Shown: positions 16,689-25,177, numbered from the stretch's first letter. The stretch is DNA of 57,580 bases from Nitrospirota bacterium (GCA_016208905.1 JACQXG010000004.1:1-57580), one strand, 5' to 3'. Notes: a model not told the origin generated them from the sequence alone. A program made the numbers and translations.

Positions 16689-16730
16689 TATGATGAAGAT
16701 CATAGAATAATATCGTTTATAAGTTATAAT
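16689..16730 (+). promoter_or_regulatory. CRP/FNR-type box plus -10 upstream of nfu
   Basis: TATGAT-GAAG-ATCATA at 16689-16704 is a perfect palindrome with the TGAT-N4-ATCA core of FNR/DNR-family sites. A TATAAT -10 lies at 16725-16730, putting the start near 16737 and the box centre at about -40.5, the class II activator position. No good -35 hexamer is present, as expected for an activated promoter. The same half-sites recur at 17484-17499. Confidence 0.7.
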
Positions 16731-16757
16731 AAAAATAAAAATAACTAAGGAGGCAAT

Positions 16758-16985
16758 ATGTTGAAAGAAAAAGTTGAGGAAGTATTGGGAAGAGTAAGAC
16801 CTTTACTTCAGAGGGATGGTGGAGATGTTGTGCTTGTTGATGTTCAGGATGATGGTGTAGTAAAAGTAAAACTAACAGGCGCTTGTTCGGGATGCCCCAT
16901 GTCCACCATGACTCTGAAAAATGCAATTGAAGAAACAATTAAAAAAGAAATCCCCGAGATAAAATCCGTTGAACAAGTCAGCTAG
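16758..16985 (+). CDS. NifU-like (Nfu) Fe-S scaffold domain protein
   Basis: A 75-residue single-domain Nfu protein. RPLLQRDGGDVVLVDV near residue 15 and GACSGCPMSTMTLKNAIEE near 40 carry the CxxC that binds an Fe-S cluster on a dimer. Such proteins carry or deliver clusters to client apoproteins in the cytosol. AAGGAGG lies seven bases before ATG 16758. It heads a group of small redox-linked genes and is probably expressed from the CRP/FNR-type promoter just upstream. Confidence 0.93.
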   Translation: MLKEKVEEVLGRVRPLLQRDGGDVVLVDVQDDGVVKVKLTGACSGCPMSTMTLKNAIEETIKKEIPEIKSVEQVS

Positions 16986-17062
16986 TTATACTGATAAGTG
17001 ATCAATTAATAATTTATATTATTGAGCTGATTAATAGGTTTTTATAGAGTGCGAGGTAAAAA

Positions 17063-17464
17063 ATGGAACGAATAGTTGTCTTGTATCTAAGAATGAGTGT
17101 TATCTATTTTGTTTTGGGTGTAGTGGTTGGTTTTGGAATGCTTTTATGGCCGGATGAATCAGGTTATTATATGTCTAGTCATGTTCATTTGAATCTTCTT
17201 GGTTTTATGTCTATGATGATTTACGGAGTTGGATACCATATATTGCCAAAATTTAGCGGTAGACTTATATACAGCCCTCGAATAATGAAGGTTCAATTCT
17301 GGTTGGCAAATGCGGGTCTGATAGGTATGGTGATCAGCTGGCCATTTACTGCTGGAGGAGACGCTTCTATGTTTGAATCTGTACTTATATTTTCGGCGCT
17401 ACTATCATTAATTTCAATAATATTGTTTGCAATTAATATTCTGAAAACGATCAAGTCTGTGTAA
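17063..17464 (+). CDS. COX1-like four-helix mini membrane protein
   Basis: A 133-residue membrane protein with four helices at about 8-27, 38-60, 75-94 and 105-127. SSHVHLNLLGFMSMMIYGVGYHILPKF resembles the helix of heme-copper oxidase subunit I (cbb3 or NorB type) that carries heme-ligand His residues; here His appear at HVHLN and YHILP. Proteins of this size are often labelled cbb3 oxidase subunit I-like, but it lacks the ~12 helices and the CuB/heme-b3 ligands of a full oxidase, so it cannot be one alone. It may bind a heme b or serve as an NO/O2-responsive membrane protein. It lies 77 bases after nfu and may share its transcript. Confidence 0.75.
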   Translation: MERIVVLYLRMSVIYFVLGVVVGFGMLLWPDESGYYMSSHVHLNLLGFMSMMIYGVGYHILPKFSGRLIYSPRIMKVQFWLANAGLIGMVISWPFTAGGDASMFESVLIFSALLSLISIILFAINILKTIKSV

Positions 17465-17483
17465 TTTCATTCCCTTTCCCCCT

Positions 17484-17526
17484 TATGATTCAAATCATAG
17501 GATGTATCTGTTTTTTCTTCTAATAT
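17484..17526 (+). promoter_or_regulatory. Second CRP/FNR-type box with class II spacing
   Basis: TATGAT-TCAA-ATCATA at 17484-17499 is a perfect palindrome with the same half-sites as 16689-16704. TAATAT at 17521-17526 serves as a -10, giving a start near 17533 and a box centre of about -41.5. The following gene starts at 17622. A weak sigma-54-like TGGCA-N7-TTGG-type match at 17582-17595 has GG in place of the -12 GC and is not called. Confidence 0.7.
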
Positions 17527-17621
17527 AAAAATAAGTCCGTGATTCAGAGATATAGAAAAATGGCGGATTAAAATGTAATCGTGGCAAAAAATTGGTTTAA
17601 TCAAAAAGGAGGAGAGTAACT

Positions 17622-17840
17622 ATGACAATCGAAATAACAAAGGACTCTATTATTGGAAATGTTATTAAGGAGATTCCAGGAGCAAAACAGGTAATAGAAA
17701 AATATTTTGGCAATGGTTGCTTTACATGCCCGGGAATAAATATAGAGTCGATTGCTTTTGGAGCAACTATGCATAATTTGGATCCCGAGAAGTTAGTAAG
17801 CGAAATTAGAAAACTTATGGAGAACAACAATGGAACATAA
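17622..17840 (+). CDS. DUF1858 domain protein
   Basis: A 72-residue protein that is essentially one DUF1858 domain: ITKDSIIGNVIKEIPGAKQVIEKYF followed by the typical GCFTCPG motif near residue 34 and an ESIAFGATMHNLD helix. The family resembles the N-terminal domain of ScdA/RIC iron-cluster repair proteins and is frequent in anaerobes beside redox genes; its biochemical role is not established. AGGAGAG precedes ATG 17622. Its 3' end overlaps the start of a 42-residue Cys-rich gene, and it sits behind the second CRP/FNR-type box. Confidence 0.85.
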   Translation: MTIEITKDSIIGNVIKEIPGAKQVIEKYFGNGCFTCPGINIESIAFGATMHNLDPEKLVSEIRKLMENNNGT

Positions 17841-17958
17841 GTGCATGAATTGCGGGATTCAGAGTGAAGATGTTTTATTACTTTCATGCGAATATAAAGG
17901 AGAGCAATTATTCATTTGTATGAAATGCCTTCCTGTTTTTATCTACAGTTCTCATTAA
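17830..17958 (+). CDS. 42-residue Cys-rich zinc-ribbon-like protein
   Basis: ATG 17830 overlaps the end of the DUF1858 gene by 11 bases, and the frame closes at TAA 17956-17958. The product begins MEHKCMNCGI and ends ICMKCLPVFIYSSH; the CxxC pairs near residues 5-8 and 35-38 plus one central Cys look like a small zinc or iron ribbon. There is no separate ribosome site, so translation would be coupled. The short length makes this less certain, but the paired CxxC motifs and the overlap support a real gene. Confidence 0.6.
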   Translation: MEHKCMNCGIQSEDVLLLSCEYKGEQLFICMKCLPVFIYSSH

Positions 17959-18129
17959 GTAGTGGGTTTGATTTAAAGAAGCTATAAGCAATTATATGAA
18001 CTCCTTTTAAACATCTCTCCTTGGTAGTAACCTCGTGGCATTGCACAATTTATTTTGTTGCTTTATATTATTCACATTTTCCTTTAAAAATGAAATTTTA
18101 GATGGCATATAATGTTTGTGTAAAATTTC

Positions 18130-18158
18130 TTGACAAGTGTTTTTGTATATGTTATTTT
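18130..18158 (+). promoter_or_regulatory. Sigma-70 promoter of the sigma-54 activator gene
   Basis: TTGACA at 18130-18135 and TATTTT at 18153-18158 are 17 bases apart, about 80 bases before the activator start codon. Confidence 0.6.
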
Positions 18159-18235
18159 TAGACTAAGCTTTTCTAATTAACAAGTTACATTAATTATCAA
18201 TTTACTTTGGATTGTCAAAAAAAGGGAGGATGTTT

Positions 18236-19702
18236 ATGTCACGCTTAGATATCAGGTGTAAAGTCGATTTGCCTGTCTATATTATTGCAAACAATAATGG
18301 TGGAAAGGGTGTAACAGAAACAAAGACGAAGTTTACCTCCCTGAGCCTTAGTGGTGGATTTATTAATTTTAAGCAGTCTCATAATGAAAATAAAATTTTT
18401 GGTTTAAGATATGACTTGCCAAAGCATGGAGAATTTGAGATTTTAGGTGAAGTGGCACGTTCTGAAAGTGACGGCTTTGCTGCAAGATTTTATAACTTAA
18501 ACAGAGATGCCAAATTGAAACTCTGGGATTATATCAAAGAAAATATGGCTGATGATATTTCTTGCCCATATTGCGGCAAAGAAAATACCCAAAAACTTAG
18601 AAAGTGCGACAAGTGTGGCTGGAGTCTTAATTTCTATTCTCAGGATTATATAGTAGAACATGAAAAGGAATCTTTTATTAAACGACTTGATTTAAAGAGT
18701 AGTTTATTTTCTATTGAAGATTTGTACAAGATTTTGAACTATGTAGATGTTCAGATTTTGAAAATCGGCAAAAACCTTGATATTAATGAAGAGTTCGTAG
18801 GTTCGAGCCAGGGAATACTGAATGTTTTTTCAATGATAAGACGAGTTGCACCTACTGATGTTCCGGTCCTTATCACTGGTGAAAGCGGGACCGGTAAAGA
18901 ATTAACTGCAATGGCTATTCATGAGAGAAGTCAAAGGAGAAGAAAGCCTTTTATAACTATAAATTGTGCTGCTATTCCGGATAATCTCCTTGAGGCAGAG
19001 CTTTTTGGTTATGAGAAAGGTGCGTTTACGGGCGCGTATGCGAGTAAAGTTGGGAAATTTGAATATGCTGATGGAGGGACCATATTTCTTGATGAAATTG
19101 GAGAGCTTTCCCCGAATTTACAATCAAAATTACTGAGGTTTCTTGAGGACAAAATTGTTGAGAAGATTGGATCTAATGGCAGCAAAAAGGTTGATGTAAG
19201 ACTAATTGCAGCTACGAATAAAGACCTCAAATCAGCTATTGCAAAGGGATCTTTCAGAAAAGATCTTTTTTACAGATTGGATGTATTCAATATAAATTTG
19301 CCTCCTGTAAGGGAAAGGGATGAAGATAAAGTGATTCTTGCCAGATATTTCCTGAACAAATATTCTAAAGAAATGAACTTAAATAAAACGTTTACTTCTG
19401 AAGCAGTAAATGCAATCAAAACATATGAATGGCCCGGCAATGTCAGGGAAATTATAAATAGGGTTAGACGGGCTGTTGTAATGTCTAAAGATGCAGCTAT
19501 AGGGCCTGTTGATCTGGATTTAAATATTCCTGTTATGCAGATGGATACAATGACTTCACTGAGAGAAGTCAGATATTCCATTGAAAAGCAAAAATTAATT
19601 GAGGCGCTGAGACATTGCAATAACAATATTTCAAAAGTTGCGAGGGTTCTGGGAATTAGCAGACCTTCGGTTTACAGCCTGAGGAAAAAATATAGTCTTT
19701 AA
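18236..19702 (+). CDS. PilZ-zinc ribbon-AAA+ sigma-54-dependent activator
   Basis: A 488-residue enhancer-binding protein. N-terminal PilZ-like domain (about 1-100) with RLDIR at 3-7, matching the RxxxR c-di-GMP motif, and SLSLSG in place of the usual D/NxSxxG. A zinc ribbon follows, with Cys110, 113, 124 and 127 (CPYCGKE, CDKCGW). The AAA+ domain has Walker A GESGTGKE near 215, the sigma-54 contact GAFTGA, Walker B GGTIFLDEIGEL, and the arginine-finger region. A C-terminal Fis-type HTH has NNNISKVARVLGISRPSVYSL. Start ATG 18236 follows GGGAGG; an earlier TTG and ATG fit worse. All sigma-54 activator motifs are intact, so it should be active. c-di-GMP and metal or redox sensing are inferred. 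A sigma-54 promoter lies 140 bases downstream. Confidence 0.93.
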   Translation: MSRLDIRCKVDLPVYIIANNNGGKGVTETKTKFTSLSLSGGFINFKQSHNENKIFGLRYDLPKHGEFEILGEVARSESDGFAARFYNLNRDAKLKLWDYIKENMADDISCPYCGKENTQKLRKCDKCGWSLNFYSQDYIVEHEKESFIKRLDLKSSLFSIEDLYKILNYVDVQILKIGKNLDINEEFVGSSQGILNVFSMIRRVAPTDVPVLITGESGTGKELTAMAIHERSQRRRKPFITINCAAIPDNLLEAELFGYEKGAFTGAYASKVGKFEYADGGTIFLDEIGELSPNLQSKLLRFLEDKIVEKIGSNGSKKVDVRLIAATNKDLKSAIAKGSFRKDLFYRLDVFNINLPPVRERDEDKVILARYFLNKYSKEMNLNKTFTSEAVNAIKTYEWPGNVREIINRVRRAVVMSKDAAIGPVDLDLNIPVMQMDTMTSLREVRYSIEKQKLIEALRHCNNNISKVARVLGISRPSVYSLRKKYSL

Positions 19703-19842
19703 ATATTTCGAGTCGATCCCACCTAATAGAACGGAATAAGTGTAAACAAAATCTATTAAGTGTAATTTAAGATTACACCAAGACTGCTATATTCATTAAC
19801 ACTGTTTTTGTAACCCCCTGTACAAAAAGATAATTTACTATA

Positions 19843-19856
19843 GGCATAATATTTGC
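19843..19856 (+). promoter_or_regulatory. Sigma-54 (-24/-12) promoter
   Basis: GGCAT-AATAT-TTGC at 19843-19856 matches the TGGCAC-N5-TTGC consensus: GG and GC are exactly 12 bases apart, with A replacing the first T. Transcription would start near 19868, just before the ribosome site of the 60-residue gene at 19882. It directly follows the gene for a sigma-54 activator. Confidence 0.75.
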
Positions 19857-19881
19857 TATGATATATGTCAAGGAGGTGAAT

Positions 19882-20064
19882 ATGTTTTTCAATAAATGGT
19901 TTTCTCTCTTTACAATTCTTGATGAGTCTCCTTTCTTTGCTGAAATTACCATGAAAGATAGGGAGAAGCTCATTAATGAATTGTTTGAGACGTACCCACA
20001 ACTACAACGGCATGAACCAGGCGATATGGAGGTGGGTTATGAAGCAAGCTGGTTGCTGAAGTAA
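19882..20064 (+). CDS. 60-residue protein behind a sigma-54 promoter
   Basis: ATG 19882 follows a strong AAGGAGGTG; an in-frame ATG at 19858 lies before that site and before the predicted transcript start. The 60-residue product (MFFNKWFSLFTILDES...EASWLLK) is acidic at the C-terminus, has no membrane segment or Cys, and a KDREKLINELFETYPQL helix. I do not recognise the family. Being the only gene between its promoter and a gene-free stretch, it seems to be the main local target of the sigma-54 activator. Confidence 0.65.
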   Translation: MFFNKWFSLFTILDESPFFAEITMKDREKLINELFETYPQLQRHEPGDMEVGYEASWLLK

Positions 20065-20520
20065 ACCTATTAATATTGGTTTGCCCCTACTAGATTAAGC
20101 TGTTATCATCTGCCAGGATGGAATTATCTGGTACAATAAGCTGATCCTTTAAAGACATTTCTTAAGTGTAAAATAGCTAGTAATATTTATACATCTGCAT
20201 AATTAAAATTTATTGACTTAAAAGAGTAAATAGAATAAACTCATTCCATTTATTAGACATTAAAGAAATTCTAAAGTTGATGCCAGTTAGTAAAGATAAG
20301 TAATTATGAAGACAGGATTATTTCTAATAATATTGTGGGATGAAGCAGATTTCAGCAATGGTACAAGAAGTAACATCAAAACACGTCTTTAATTTTAATA
20401 TCCGTTTATAAAATTCCTTATTTAATTTCTCTGATAACTAAACTGATGAAATATGTTTGCGTGTAGATATCGTCTTGTCAACATTGACATTTCAACAGTT
20501 TTTATTTTAATAATAATATT
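20065..20520. other. AT-rich 456-base stretch without a recognisable gene
   Basis: Very AT-rich, with only short open frames and no ribosome site of note. An ATG-led 28-codon frame near 20306 has no supporting site. I see no tRNA, strong hairpin or repeat. The amidase promoter must lie at its right end; TTGTCA near 20474 could be part of it. Confidence 0.5.
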
Positions 20521-21807
20521 ATGAGAAAGGCTGTTATACTGCCTTTATTGTTTGTTTTATTAGTAAGCACTGCTGAGGCAGCGAAGCAAATATCTGTTAA
20601 GAAACTTCGCTACTCATCATATGAAAGTTACACAAGAATTGTAGTTGACTTAAACGGCCGCATCGAGTTTACTCAAAACCGCATTTCCAGTCCTGACCGC
20701 CTTTTTTTTGACTTAAAAGAATGTATCTTATCCGGGGATGCTAAGCCCTCTATTCATATAGAGAATGGCATCATCAAAACAGTTCGCATGGCGCAGTTTA
20801 ATAAAAATACAGTTAGGGTTGTTCTGGATATTGATAAGCTGGAAAAATATTCCGCATTTTTGTTGGATGAACCTAACAGGCTTGTTATTGATGTTTATAC
20901 AGTAGTTAAAAAAGAGGAGAGAAGTGATAACGAAAGCAGCCGGAAGGCATTACCGGATAGCAGTCTGAATAAAATAAAGACTATCGTTATTGACCCGGGT
21001 CATGGAGGTAAGGACCCTGGAGCAATCGGCCCGGGGGGTCTTCGTGAGAAAGATATTACTTTATATGTTGGGGAAAAACTCGGGGAGATAATTAAAGCGA
21101 AAAACGGTGTGGATGTTATTTATACAAGGGATGCGGATGTATTTGTTCCTTTAAATGACAGGACAGAAATCGCAAATTCCAAAAAGGCCGATCTTTTTAT
21201 TTCTATACACGTTAATGCAAGTGAAAAGAGAAAAGCAAGGGGTATCGAGACATACTTTCTTAACTGGACAAATAATAAAGAGGCTTTGAGAGTTGCAGCA
21301 AGAGAAAATAAAATCTCGATCAGTAAAATGCAGGAAATCCAGGACGGGCTGCAGTCTATTCTTCAGGATCTTGCAAGAAACAATAAGCGGGAAGAGTCAA
21401 TGAGACTTGCCCACAGCGTGCAAAATGCGATGGTTACCACACTCAAAAATGACTATACTAAAATAGAGGATCTGGGTGTAAAATACGCGCTGTTTTATGT
21501 TCTTGTCGGAGCCGAAATGCCATCAATACTTGTTGAGATTTCTTTTATCAGTAATCATGAAGAAGAAAAAAGGCTTGCTGTAAATGATTATAGAAATAAA
21601 ATAGCGGAGGCCATAGCCATAGGTATTAATACCTACATTTCACAGTCAAGCCTTATTGTGAAAGACGATAGAGAAACGATACCCGCAGGTGAAGGAATGG
21701 TTACCCCGATAGAAAAAGTTCAGTCCGTCAATGAACGTAGTTCTCTGACAATGTATACTGACTCAAAAGATGGCAGCTTTCTTTCCAGCGGGATGAAGAA
21801 AGATTAG
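20521..21807 (+). CDS. N-acetylmuramoyl-L-alanine amidase (AMIN + Amidase_3)
   Basis: A 428-residue periplasmic amidase that cuts the amide between MurNAc and the stem peptide, usually at division. Signal peptide about 1-20 (LPLLFVLLVSTAEAA), AMIN domain about 22-130 (VKKLRYSSYESYTRIVVDL), and Amidase_3 domain about 155-380. Zinc-site and catalytic motifs are VIDPGHGGKDPGA near 157, ISIHVNAS near 230, and a late ILVEISFISNHEEE carrying the catalytic Glu. A ~45-residue C-terminal tail lacks LysM or SPOR. No clear ribosome site precedes ATG 20521. The next gene starts on the last base of its TAG stop. Confidence 0.93.
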   Translation: MRKAVILPLLFVLLVSTAEAAKQISVKKLRYSSYESYTRIVVDLNGRIEFTQNRISSPDRLFFDLKECILSGDAKPSIHIENGIIKTVRMAQFNKNTVRVVLDIDKLEKYSAFLLDEPNRLVIDVYTVVKKEERSDNESSRKALPDSSLNKIKTIVIDPGHGGKDPGAIGPGGLREKDITLYVGEKLGEIIKAKNGVDVIYTRDADVFVPLNDRTEIANSKKADLFISIHVNASEKRKARGIETYFLNWTNNKEALRVAARENKISISKMQEIQDGLQSILQDLARNNKREESMRLAHSVQNAMVTTLKNDYTKIEDLGVKYALFYVLVGAEMPSILVEISFISNHEEEKRLAVNDYRNKIAEAIAIGINTYISQSSLIVKDDRETIPAGEGMVTPIEKVQSVNERSSLTMYTDSKDGSFLSSGMKKD

Positions 21808-22415
21808 TGAAAAGTTTTAGTCCGCAGGCCAAGATAATACTTTATATACTCCTCATCATGGCAGTTTTTATTTCAACCTCTGACAAGATCAATCTTCTTC
21901 TTTTTTGTTGTGTGGCGGTTTTTGCTTTAAAGGTGCCTTTGTCGACACTTAAACGCGGTGCAGTTCCTATAGTCCTTTTTCTTACATTTACTTTTATAAG
22001 CAACGTCTTTTTCCAGGAAGGTAAGGTAATCTATAAAATCTTTGGTCTGCCGGTCACTGAAGACGGTTTTGTAAAGGGAGGCCGGCTGACTTTGAGGCTT
22101 ATTATATTAATCATTGGAGCAAAGGTATTGACTGCAACGACAAAGGCAGAGGATATGATAGCAGGGATGGGCAGACTCCTTGGTCCTTTGGGAAGATCAG
22201 GATTTGTAAAGGAGCTTATATTGACAATGTCACTTACTCTTCGTCTTCTGCCGATTGTTTATGATGAGGCCCTGGAATTGTACAAAGATGTGAAAAATTC
22301 TGAAGGAACAAACCTGGCAGGCAAAGTGAGACTCGCTGTTTCATTACTGACCCCCCTCTTGGAGCGGAGTTTGCAAAAGGCGAAAGACATGTCTGAGATG
22401 GGAGGAAAAATTTGA
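21807..22415 (+). CDS. EcfT/CbiQ-like transmembrane protein
   Basis: A 202-residue membrane protein of the energy-coupling-factor T type, which links a substrate-capture subunit to ATPases in ECF vitamin or metal importers. Helices lie at about 9-24, 28-44, 55-72, 91-108 and 134-150. The C-terminal coupling helix region shows the family-like motifs AEDMIAGMGRLLGPL and SLTLRLLPIVYDEAL. No ATPase or S-component is adjacent. GTG 21807 overlaps the amidase TAG, and its own stop overlaps the start of the next gene, so it is in the amidase operon. Confidence 0.75.
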   Translation: MKSFSPQAKIILYILLIMAVFISTSDKINLLLFCCVAVFALKVPLSTLKRGAVPIVLFLTFTFISNVFFQEGKVIYKIFGLPVTEDGFVKGGRLTLRLIILIIGAKVLTATTKAEDMIAGMGRLLGPLGRSGFVKELILTMSLTLRLLPIVYDEALELYKDVKNSEGTNLAGKVRLAVSLLTPLLERSLQKAKDMSEMGGKI

Positions 22416-23989
22416 GCATTGATTATTTACTCAAGGGAGGAATTATTATCGATGGATCGTCTCCGGAAGTTCATCCGAAGCAGATGGATATTGCTATCGA
22501 AGATGACTGCATAAAGGATATAGGTGACCTTTCACATGTTATTGCCGACAGGACTATCGATGTTAAAGGACTCATTGTTTGCCCGGGTTTTATAGATGCT
22601 CATGCCCATTCCGAATTTGCCCTGCTTGCGGATGGTAGAGCAGAAGGGAAGATATCCCAGGGAGTCACTACCGAGATAAACGGCAATTGTGGTTTGTCTG
22701 CGGCACCTCTTTACGGGGCTGCACTTGAACAGAGGGAGCGTGAATTTGATGCGATAAATATAAAAGAAAGATGGCGAACTTTTTCTGAATATTTCAGCCT
22801 GCTGGAAAAGAAGAAGTTCGGCACTAATTTTATGACCCTTGCCGGACACGGCAATATCAGAGCATCTGTGGTTGGGTATATGGACAAATCCATTTCGAAA
22901 AATGATATGGAAAAGATGGTGGCCCTGCTGCGAACTTCCATGGATGAAGGGGCAAAAGGTCTTTCTACCGGACTTATCTATCCGCCGGGCATATATTCCA
23001 GCGCTTCTGAAATTATTGGACTCGCACATGAAGCAGCAAGGTACAAGGGCATTTATACAACACACATGAGAAGTGAAGGGGATAAACTGCTTGAGTCAGT
23101 GGACGAGGTCATCAGCATAGCAGGTAATGCAGGTATACGTGCACATATATCTCATATCAAAACCAGCGGGGAAAAGAACTGGAATAAACTTGATAATGTT
23201 TTCACAATTATTCAAGAGGCACGTGACAAGGGTATCGTAATCACCTGTGACAGATACCCCTACATAGCATCAAGCACAGATCTCGATACTGTTTTGCCTT
23301 CATGGGCATTTGAAGGCGGTCATAAGAAAGAAATTACACGGTTGGAAAATCAGCGTGCTGAACTCACGGAAGATATTCTTAAAGACTACCCCCATTCATC
23401 TGATTGGGAGAAAGTTGTAATATCTTCTGTAAATTCGGACAAGAACAGATGGATGGAAGGCAAGAGTATTTACGAAATGTCCAGGTCTCAAGGCAAGACG
23501 GAACTGCAAAGTGTATTTGATGTCTTGGTGGATGAAGGTTTAAATGTAGGGGCCATTTTTTTTACCATGAATGAAGATAATCTTAAATCCATTCTGAAGC
23601 GTCAATATTGCGCGATTGGCACGGACAGCGCAGTCAGGAGTTTCAGCGGCGTCACGGCAAAAGGCATGCCTCATCCAAGGGGGTTCGGATCCTTTCCGAG
23701 GATACTGGGGCGTTATGTGAGAGAGCTCGGGGTCCTGACGCTCAGTGAAGCTGTTTACAAGATGACGGGATTGTCTGCGGAGATTTTTCAAATCGGGAGG
23801 CGCGGAGTTCTTGAAAAAGGTTTTTTCGCTGACATCACGATATTTGATCCCTCTAAAGTAATTGATACAGCTGATTACACGAACCCCTTCCGAAGACCGG
23901 AGGGGATTAATCATGTCTTTATTAACGGAGTCCCGGTCCTTTTGGATGGTGAGCTGACAGGGGCTTTGCCGGGAAGGGTTCTTAGATAA
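22412..23989 (+). CDS. N-acyl-D-amino-acid deacylase (D-aminoacylase) family amidohydrolase
   Basis: A 525-residue amidohydrolase. The zinc site starts with GFIDAHAHSEFALL near residue 60, followed by GLSTGLIYPPGIYSSASE near 190, YTTHMRSEGDKLLESVDEV near 215, HISHIKTSGEKNW near 250, DRYPYIASSTDLDTVLP near 285 and AIGTDSAVRSFSG near 400. Family members hydrolyse N-acyl-D-amino acids or dipeptides with D-residues, which fits recycling of murein peptides beside the amidase. Start is TTG 22412, overlapping the previous TGA, with GGGAGG seven bases before it. Substrate is inferred. Confidence 0.85.
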   Translation: MSIDYLLKGGIIIDGSSPEVHPKQMDIAIEDDCIKDIGDLSHVIADRTIDVKGLIVCPGFIDAHAHSEFALLADGRAEGKISQGVTTEINGNCGLSAAPLYGAALEQREREFDAINIKERWRTFSEYFSLLEKKKFGTNFMTLAGHGNIRASVVGYMDKSISKNDMEKMVALLRTSMDEGAKGLSTGLIYPPGIYSSASEIIGLAHEAARYKGIYTTHMRSEGDKLLESVDEVISIAGNAGIRAHISHIKTSGEKNWNKLDNVFTIIQEARDKGIVITCDRYPYIASSTDLDTVLPSWAFEGGHKKEITRLENQRAELTEDILKDYPHSSDWEKVVISSVNSDKNRWMEGKSIYEMSRSQGKTELQSVFDVLVDEGLNVGAIFFTMNEDNLKSILKRQYCAIGTDSAVRSFSGVTAKGMPHPRGFGSFPRILGRYVRELGVLTLSEAVYKMTGLSAEIFQIGRRGVLEKGFFADITIFDPSKVIDTADYTNPFRRPEGINHVFINGVPVLLDGELTGALPGRVLR

Positions 23990-24115
23990 AATAATAATTA
24001 CGAATCGCGGATTAAATATAGCTCTCTTGCGGTAACGCGGACTCTTTAATAACTTCAATAATTCCCCAATTTTTTATAAATGCTGTAGAATACCTGTTAA
24101 ATTATTTCATAGACT

Positions 24116-25177
24116 ATGAAAACAGAATGGCTATATAAAACAATTTCACTGGCAATTATTGTTGTCCTGTTTTATCTGTTATACAAGGTGCTCAGTCCGT
24201 TTCTGATTATAATAGCATGGGCCATGGTCCTGAGCATTACGTTTTATCCGCTTAATAAATTCTTGCTCAGGTTTATAAAAAGACCCTGGCTGGCTTCCCT
24301 GATCACCCTGACAATTATTCTGATTATAATGTTGGGCCCGTTTTCTTTTATTATAGGGTCCCTTGCGAATGAGATTACCGATGTTTACAGCGCTATTGAG
24401 GAAAAGGGATTTGAGACAGTGACTCAGATCCAGGACCACCCGATGCTGAAAACCTTATTTGAAGAGATCAGTTCGTACAAGATATTTGAAGGTTTTGACT
24501 TCAGGCAGGGGGCAATTGATTCCTTAAAGTCAGTTGGGAGCCTGATTGCGGCACATACAACTGATTTTTTTACAAACGCAGTATTATTAATTGTTAACTT
24601 CTTCATGATTTGTTTGACAACATATTATTTTCTGGTAGACGGGAATGTGCTTGTTAACTTCATAAAGAAGCTGCTGCCTTTTTCGGAGATACAGAAGGAC
24701 AGGCTTGAACATCGAGTAAGGGAACTGGTTGTAGCGGCAATTTATGGCGGTATGGCTGTTGCGTTAGCGCAGGGAGTGCTTGGAGGTATTGCTTTTTTTG
24801 CCTTCGGACTTCCTTCGCCTGTACTATGGGGAACCGCGATGGCAATATTTTCCTTTATTCCGGTTATTGGGTGTGCTGCCATATGGGTGCCGGCCGGTAT
24901 ATATCTGCTGTTAACGGCCGGTTATGCAAAAGGCATAGGCTTTCTTGTATACAGTATTGTTTTAATCGGCAGCATTGATAATGTCATCAGGCCCCTTGTT
25001 ATTGGCGGCAGGACCAAACTGCATACCCTTTTAATTTTCTTCAGCGTTTTAGGAGGGATTAATTATTTGGGATTTCTTGGATTTGTTCTCGGCCCCCTTA
25101 TAGCCGCGCTGTGTTTGTCCTTATTGGAAATTTATACATTTGAAGAACCAGACCAGGAAGACCCGGCTGTGTCCTGA
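24116..25177 (+). CDS. AI-2E transporter (PerM/YdiK) family membrane protein
   Basis: A 353-residue protein with about eight membrane helices, including an N-terminal pair (10-50), one near 60-80 and a dense block from 210 to 335. VLWGTAMAIFSFIPVIGCAAIWVPAGI and IDNVIRPLVIGGRTKLHTLLIFFSVLGG are diagnostic of the family. Members include autoinducer-2 exporters and Na+/H+ antiporters, so the substrate is open. ATG 24116 has no strong ribosome site. It is 126 bases after the D-aminoacylase gene and may be separately expressed. Confidence 0.88.
   Translation: MKTEWLYKTISLAIIVVLFYLLYKVLSPFLIIIAWAMVLSITFYPLNKFLLRFIKRPWLASLITLTIILIIMLGPFSFIIGSLANEITDVYSAIEEKGFETVTQIQDHPMLKTLFEEISSYKIFEGFDFRQGAIDSLKSVGSLIAAHTTDFFTNAVLLIVNFFMICLTTYYFLVDGNVLVNFIKKLLPFSEIQKDRLEHRVRELVVAAIYGGMAVALAQGVLGGIAFFAFGLPSPVLWGTAMAIFSFIPVIGCAAIWVPAGIYLLLTAGYAKGIGFLVYSIVLIGSIDNVIRPLVIGGRTKLHTLLIFFSVLGGINYLGFLGFVLGPLIAALCLSLLEIYTFEEPDQEDPAVS

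Noticed and set aside
17582..17595. TGGCA-rich element as a second sigma-54 promoter.
   Set aside because: The -12 position has GG in place of the invariant GC.
20306..20392. ATG-led 28-codon frame in the 456-base gap.
   Set aside because: No ribosome site, no motif and typical of random AT-rich sequence.
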